Below, piece after piece: positions 35,383 to 38,287 of a stretch of DNA of 38,287 bases. Under the pieces are notes generated by a model. It saw only the letters and a program-made list of their open reading frames with translations. It ran no database searches and was not told the origin of the DNA. Source of the stretch: Acidobacteriota bacterium (lineage in GTDB: Bacteria > Acidobacteriota > Terriglobia > Acidiferrales > UBA7541); assembly GCA_003223255.1 (NCBI GenBank), contig QHYJ01000283.1, positions 1-38,287 on the forward strand. The letters run 5' to 3'. Each line of letters begins with the position of its first letter. The stretch's first letter is position 1. The position numbers and the translations under genes are program-made.

Positions 35383-36864
35383 ATGAAAGCTGTTGCTTCC
35401 AGGCTGCACTTTTCATCTCTTTTGTTCGCCGTACTGCTTGTCGTCCCGCTGTCGGTGATCATGGCGCGATTTTTGATCGCCTGCGGACAGTCGCCTGACC
35501 CGCCTTCGATTAAAGTCGTCAACCTGATTCCCGCGAGCCTGAGCGGCGAAAGCAATCAAGACAGCGAGCCGTTTCTGGCGATCCAGAATGAAAATCCGCA
35601 AGTGATGGTGGCGTCAGCGTTCACGCCCAATCCGTTTTCGATGACCGGGAACGCGCCGGTGTACGTTTCGCAGGACAGTGGACAAAGCTGGGCGCTGAAC
35701 GCGATTACTCCGGTGCAGCGGATGACGTGCGACATCACGCACGCGATGGCCACGGGCGAAAATCATCCGCGAGGCGACTTGCATGCGGGAACGCTGGCGT
35801 GCGCGTCGGCAATCACGCTGGATGAGTCGGAGAGCAACGATGTTGCATCGAGTGCCGCGATGAATGTGCAATCGACGCGCGGCAACGTGGATCAGCCGTT
35901 TGTGCGCGCGATGGGCGTTTCGAGCGGCGACCGCATTTATGTCGGGGTGAACGACTTCAATCAGGCGAACGGGCACACGGCGACCATCGACGTGTCGGTG
36001 GACGGCGGCGCGACGTACAGATCCATTCCCATCGAAGCACGCAAGACGGCGGGACAGGACGGGCCATCCGTGCGGCCGGCGTTGGCCAGCGACGGCACGG
36101 TGTACGCCGCGTTTTTTGGCTGGAGGAAATTTGACGGGAAAACGGCGACAAGCGACGTCGTAGTCGTGCGGGACGATGCGGCGGCGACGGGTACGAATCC
36201 TTTTCGGGCGTTGAAGGATCCGTCGGACAAGCTGCCTGGGCGAGTGGTGGTGAAGAACGTTGCGATTCCGTGGTCCAATGCGCCGGCTTTGGGGCAGGAA
36301 CGCATTGGCTCCACGCTTTCCATCGCTGTGGATCCGAATCGCAGCGCGATTGTGTACGTGAGCTGGGCGGACAAAGGGAACAAGGGAGACATCTACACGC
36401 TGCATGTGCGGCGGTCGACGGACCGCGGGGTGACCTGGTCGAAAACGGACCTGCCGGGGGCAACCATACACAATGCAACAAACGTGTCGCTGGCGATTGC
36501 CAACAATGGCGTGGTGGGATTTCTTTACCAGCAACTTAGCGCCAGACGCTGGGTTACCCATTTAGTGCAATCGCACGATGGATTTACCACCGCGAGAGAC
36601 GTCGTGCTCGCAACGGTTCCGGCGGATCAACCGGTAGGGCAATTCCTGCCGTATCTCGGGGACTACGATTATTTACTTGCGGTGGGGAACGAGTTTCGCG
36701 GCGTTTTTTGCGCGAATAACACGCCGGACTTCGCGAATTTTCCGCAGGGCGTGACGTTTCAACGGGCGGCGGACTTCAGCGCGAAGACGCTCAATGATGG
36801 CGCAGGCAACCTTGTGCCCATTTCCATCGATCCATTCTATTTTAGCGTTCCGGTGATGCCCTGA
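35383..36864 (+). CDS. Secreted BNR-repeat (sialidase-fold) protein
   Basis: This 493-aa exported protein has a signal peptide or anchor in the first ~35 residues, then a six-bladed propeller with Asp-box motifs: SQDSGQSWA, SVDGGATYR and STDRGVTWS. The catalytic Arg triad and Asp/Glu-Tyr pair of true sialidases could not be confirmed, so a binding or structural role is equally possible. It has the same fold class as the broken gene at 27168-28248 but is not close in sequence. The ATG at 35383 follows AGGAGAGG. The lipoprotein gene follows after 59 nt. Confidence 0.85.
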   Translation: MKAVASRLHFSSLLFAVLLVVPLSVIMARFLIACGQSPDPPSIKVVNLIPASLSGESNQDSEPFLAIQNENPQVMVASAFTPNPFSMTGNAPVYVSQDSGQSWALNAITPVQRMTCDITHAMATGENHPRGDLHAGTLACASAITLDESESNDVASSAAMNVQSTRGNVDQPFVRAMGVSSGDRIYVGVNDFNQANGHTATIDVSVDGGATYRSIPIEARKTAGQDGPSVRPALASDGTVYAAFFGWRKFDGKTATSDVVVVRDDAAATGTNPFRALKDPSDKLPGRVVVKNVAIPWSNAPALGQERIGSTLSIAVDPNRSAIVYVSWADKGNKGDIYTLHVRRSTDRGVTWSKTDLPGATIHNATNVSLAIANNGVVGFLYQQLSARRWVTHLVQSHDGFTTARDVVLATVPADQPVGQFLPYLGDYDYLLAVGNEFRGVFCANNTPDFANFPQGVTFQRAADFSAKTLNDGAGNLVPISIDPFYFSVPVMP

Positions 36865-36923
36865 GGCATGGTTGCGCGGAAGCGCGCGAGGATTGTGTGA
36901 ACGCGCGGGAGGAGGAGGCAGCT

Positions 36924-37787
36924 ATGAAGATTTCATCGTTGTTTCTCGGAGCCGGCTTATTGTTGGCCGTGTGCGGTTGCACAAACGCAGCGACGCCGCA
37001 AGCGGCGACCGATCAGGCCGCGCTGATGGGCAAAGCCAGCATCGTTTTTTCCGGCACAGTGAGCCAACTCGCAGCCACATCGTTTGCGGACGTGCCCAAA
37101 TCGACGCAGACCATTGTGGTGCACGTGGATTCGATTGTGAAGAAGCCGGCGGCGGTGTCGCTGAAGAGAGGCGACAGCGTCACTGTCGAAGTGAAAGACG
37201 CGTCCGCGTTCCAAGAGGGAACCCAAGCCACTTTTTATACCGATGGCTGGATTTTTGGTTCGGGCGTGGCGGTGAAGGAGTTGGGACATGTGATGGGGGC
37301 GGCGGTCGGGCCCGTTCATGTGACCACCGCGGGACAAAACCCGCAGGGGACGCCAGAGCAGATCAGTGACCAGGAATTGCGAGAGCGCATGAACACCTCG
37401 GATTACGTCGTGGTGGGGCGCGTCACAGACGTTCGTAAGTGGAACGCCCCCAAGAGCAAGTCGGGCGCGCCTTTGCACGTCACGGAGCACGACGCGGATT
37501 GGCACGAAGCGGTGGTGGAAGTTCAGTCGGTGCTGAAGGGCGGAAAAGTCAAAGGGAACAAAGTGATTGTGCGGTTTCCGAGTCGGAACGATGTGGCGTG
37601 GGTGCGTTCGCCCAAGTTCACGAAAAATCAGAGGGGTATTTTTTGTTTGAACCGGGGTCAGACCAGCGGCGCGCCCACAACGACCGTGAGTGGCCAACAA
37701 GGGAACGTGTATACGTGTCTGGGGCATGGGGATGCGCTGCCGATGTCGGAAGAAGCGCGGGTGCGGGCGCTGCTGAAGAATCCATAG
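36924..37787 (+). CDS. Lipoprotein with two similar halves
   Basis: This 287-aa protein has a lipoprotein signal (ISSLFLGAGLLLAVCGC) with the Cys of VCGC as the likely lipid anchor. GGAGGAGG precedes the ATG at 36924. The body seems to contain two related beta-rich halves: IVFSGTVSQLAA...IVVHVDSIVKKPAAVSLKRGDSVTVEV and VVVGRVTDVRKW...AVVEVQSVLKGGKVKGNKVIVRF. This points to an internal duplication. I recognise no named family. It is probably co-transcribed with the secreted BNR gene just upstream. Confidence 0.8.
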   Translation: MKISSLFLGAGLLLAVCGCTNAATPQAATDQAALMGKASIVFSGTVSQLAATSFADVPKSTQTIVVHVDSIVKKPAAVSLKRGDSVTVEVKDASAFQEGTQATFYTDGWIFGSGVAVKELGHVMGAAVGPVHVTTAGQNPQGTPEQISDQELRERMNTSDYVVVGRVTDVRKWNAPKSKSGAPLHVTEHDADWHEAVVEVQSVLKGGKVKGNKVIVRFPSRNDVAWVRSPKFTKNQRGIFCLNRGQTSGAPTTTVSGQQGNVYTCLGHGDALPMSEEARVRALLKNP

Positions 37788-37827
37788 GCCGGTCTTGGTC
37801 ACTGGACACCATGTTGAGCATGGAAGT

Positions 37828-37881
37828 TGGAGGCGCGGGGCGGAATCGAACCGCCGATAAAGGTTCAGCGCATCTGACCTT
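37828..37881 (-). pseudogene. tRNA-Cys-like 3' fragment
   Basis: On the minus strand the sequence contains a perfect T-arm (GGCGG-TTCGATT-CCGCC), a complete 3' acceptor strand CCGCGCC, discriminator U and CCA. U73 with a GGCGCGG-type acceptor is typical of tRNA-Cys. Anticodon-stem halves AAGGT/ACCTT are present, but their loop is 12 nt with no GCA anticodon. The D-arm and 5' acceptor strand are absent. It is a tRNA end such as integrative elements leave at attachment sites. Confidence 0.6.
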
Positions 37882-37919
37882 GCAGCGATGCAGAAGGCCG
37901 GTGTTGAATGGCGCGCGTT

Positions 37920-38228
37920 TCATGCTTTCCGCCGCGGGCTGGCGGCCGTCTTTGCGCGACGAGGATGTGCTGCATGAATCGGGCGTGGCAAGCTGCGAAC
38001 CCACTCAACAACCTGCGCCCAATCAAACACGAGGTGCCTTCCAAGATTGTATACGGGAATCGGAGATGAACAGCCCCTTCTGATTTTCTCTCTTACCCAG
38101 GGCACATCGGCGTGCAGGCGGCGCGCCACTTCTTCAATAGAAATGAATTGATCGGGAGCTAGCCTGACTTCCCTTTGAAATATAGAAAACCTCTTACAAG
38201 GAAGGAGTTTGCGCCTGAAATGTAGCAA
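37920..38228 (-). CDS. Excisionase-like helix-turn-helix protein
   Basis: The frame contains an HTH_17/excisionase-type DNA-binding domain: FISIEEVARRLHADVPWVRE, then YNLGRHLVFDWAQVVEWV. The C-terminal tail is rich in Arg, Ala and Lys. Such small proteins help excise or control integrated elements. The start is uncertain: the only clear candidate is TTG at 38228, which lies inside a direct repeat, so translation may begin later or the gene may have lost its start. It sits 39 bp from the tRNA fragment. Confidence 0.6.
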   Translation of the reverse strand: MLHFRRKLLPCKRFSIFQREVRLAPDQFISIEEVARRLHADVPWVREKIRRGCSSPIPVYNLGRHLVFDWAQVVEWVRSLPRPIHAAHPRRAKTAASPRRKA

Positions 38229-38285
38229 GTAATAATTTAAGATTGGGCTTGCATTACTGTATTTATTTGCTGTAATGTAGCACGT
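38215..38285. repeat. 16-bp direct repeats in an AT-rich stretch
   Basis: CTGAAATGTAGCAAGT (38215-38230) and CTGTAATGTAGCACGT (38270-38285) match at 14 of 16 positions, 55 bp apart. Between them CATTAC (38252-38257) and GTAATG (38272-38277) form an inverted repeat. The stretch 38221-38280 is far richer in AT than the rest of the window, suggesting foreign origin, a promoter/operator or recombinase-binding sites. Confidence 0.5.
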
Positions 38286-38287
38286 AT

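Noticed and set aside
37828-37920. A complete functional tRNA-Cys
   Set aside because: No D-arm, no 5' acceptor strand and no GCA anticodon could be found upstream of the 3' half.
38215-38285. Start of a CRISPR array
   Set aside because: Only two imperfect 16-bp units with no further regular spacing inside the window and no cas gene.

Overview
The window looks like a chromosomal segment of an acidobacterium, probably class Terriglobia. This rests on GC-rich coding DNA, an outer-membrane (LPS) biogenesis set, sigma-54, and the mix of a tricorn-type protease, GH78 rhamnosidase, pirin, DUF5996, DUF2277 and BNR-propeller proteins. The lineage is an inference from gene content; no 16S rRNA or database match was available.

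Left part (1-18130). The 3' end of a tricorn-protease homolog converges on priA. A long minus-strand run of housekeeping genes then reads from right to left: GAF-GGDEF diguanylate cyclase, a tiny zinc-ribbon protein, a fused LptC/LptA-type protein, lptB, rpoN, rapZ, an MsbA-type exporter, yicC, gmk, rpoZ, coaBC, a family-4 uracil-DNA glycosylase, an EamA permease and priA. Several genes overlap or abut (ATGA overlaps, 1-28 nt gaps), so much of it is probably co-transcribed. The yicC frame carries an amber codon 19 sense codons before its expected end.

Middle part (18131-26310). A promoter-led RodZ-like membrane HTH gene overlaps a conserved protein resembling DUF2336. Mostly single exported or membrane genes follow: a rhodanese-like protein, a Tat-exported amidase, a small secreted protein, a DUF1761 protein and an M48 metalloprotease. 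A bidirectional terminator and three copies or relatives of short palindromic repeats lie between genes.

Right part (26311-37800). An HxlR regulator is divergent from a GyrI-like protein. Next come a DoxX gene shrunk by an internal in-frame deletion, a BNR/propeller gene broken by deletion plus frameshift, and a MoaD/ThiS-like gene that overlaps it by 4 nt. A 487-bp non-coding stretch rich in hairpins separates these from a small membrane protein, DUF2277, a GH78 alpha-L-rhamnosidase preceded by a perfect 20-bp palindrome, DUF5996, pirin, a secreted BNR protein and a lipoprotein.

Right edge (37800-38287). The 3' half of a tRNA-Cys-like gene sits beside an excisionase-like HTH gene and an AT-rich stretch with 16-bp direct repeats. 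This is a plausible boundary of an integrated element that continues beyond the window. No CRISPR array, rRNA, complete tRNA or intact transposase is visible.
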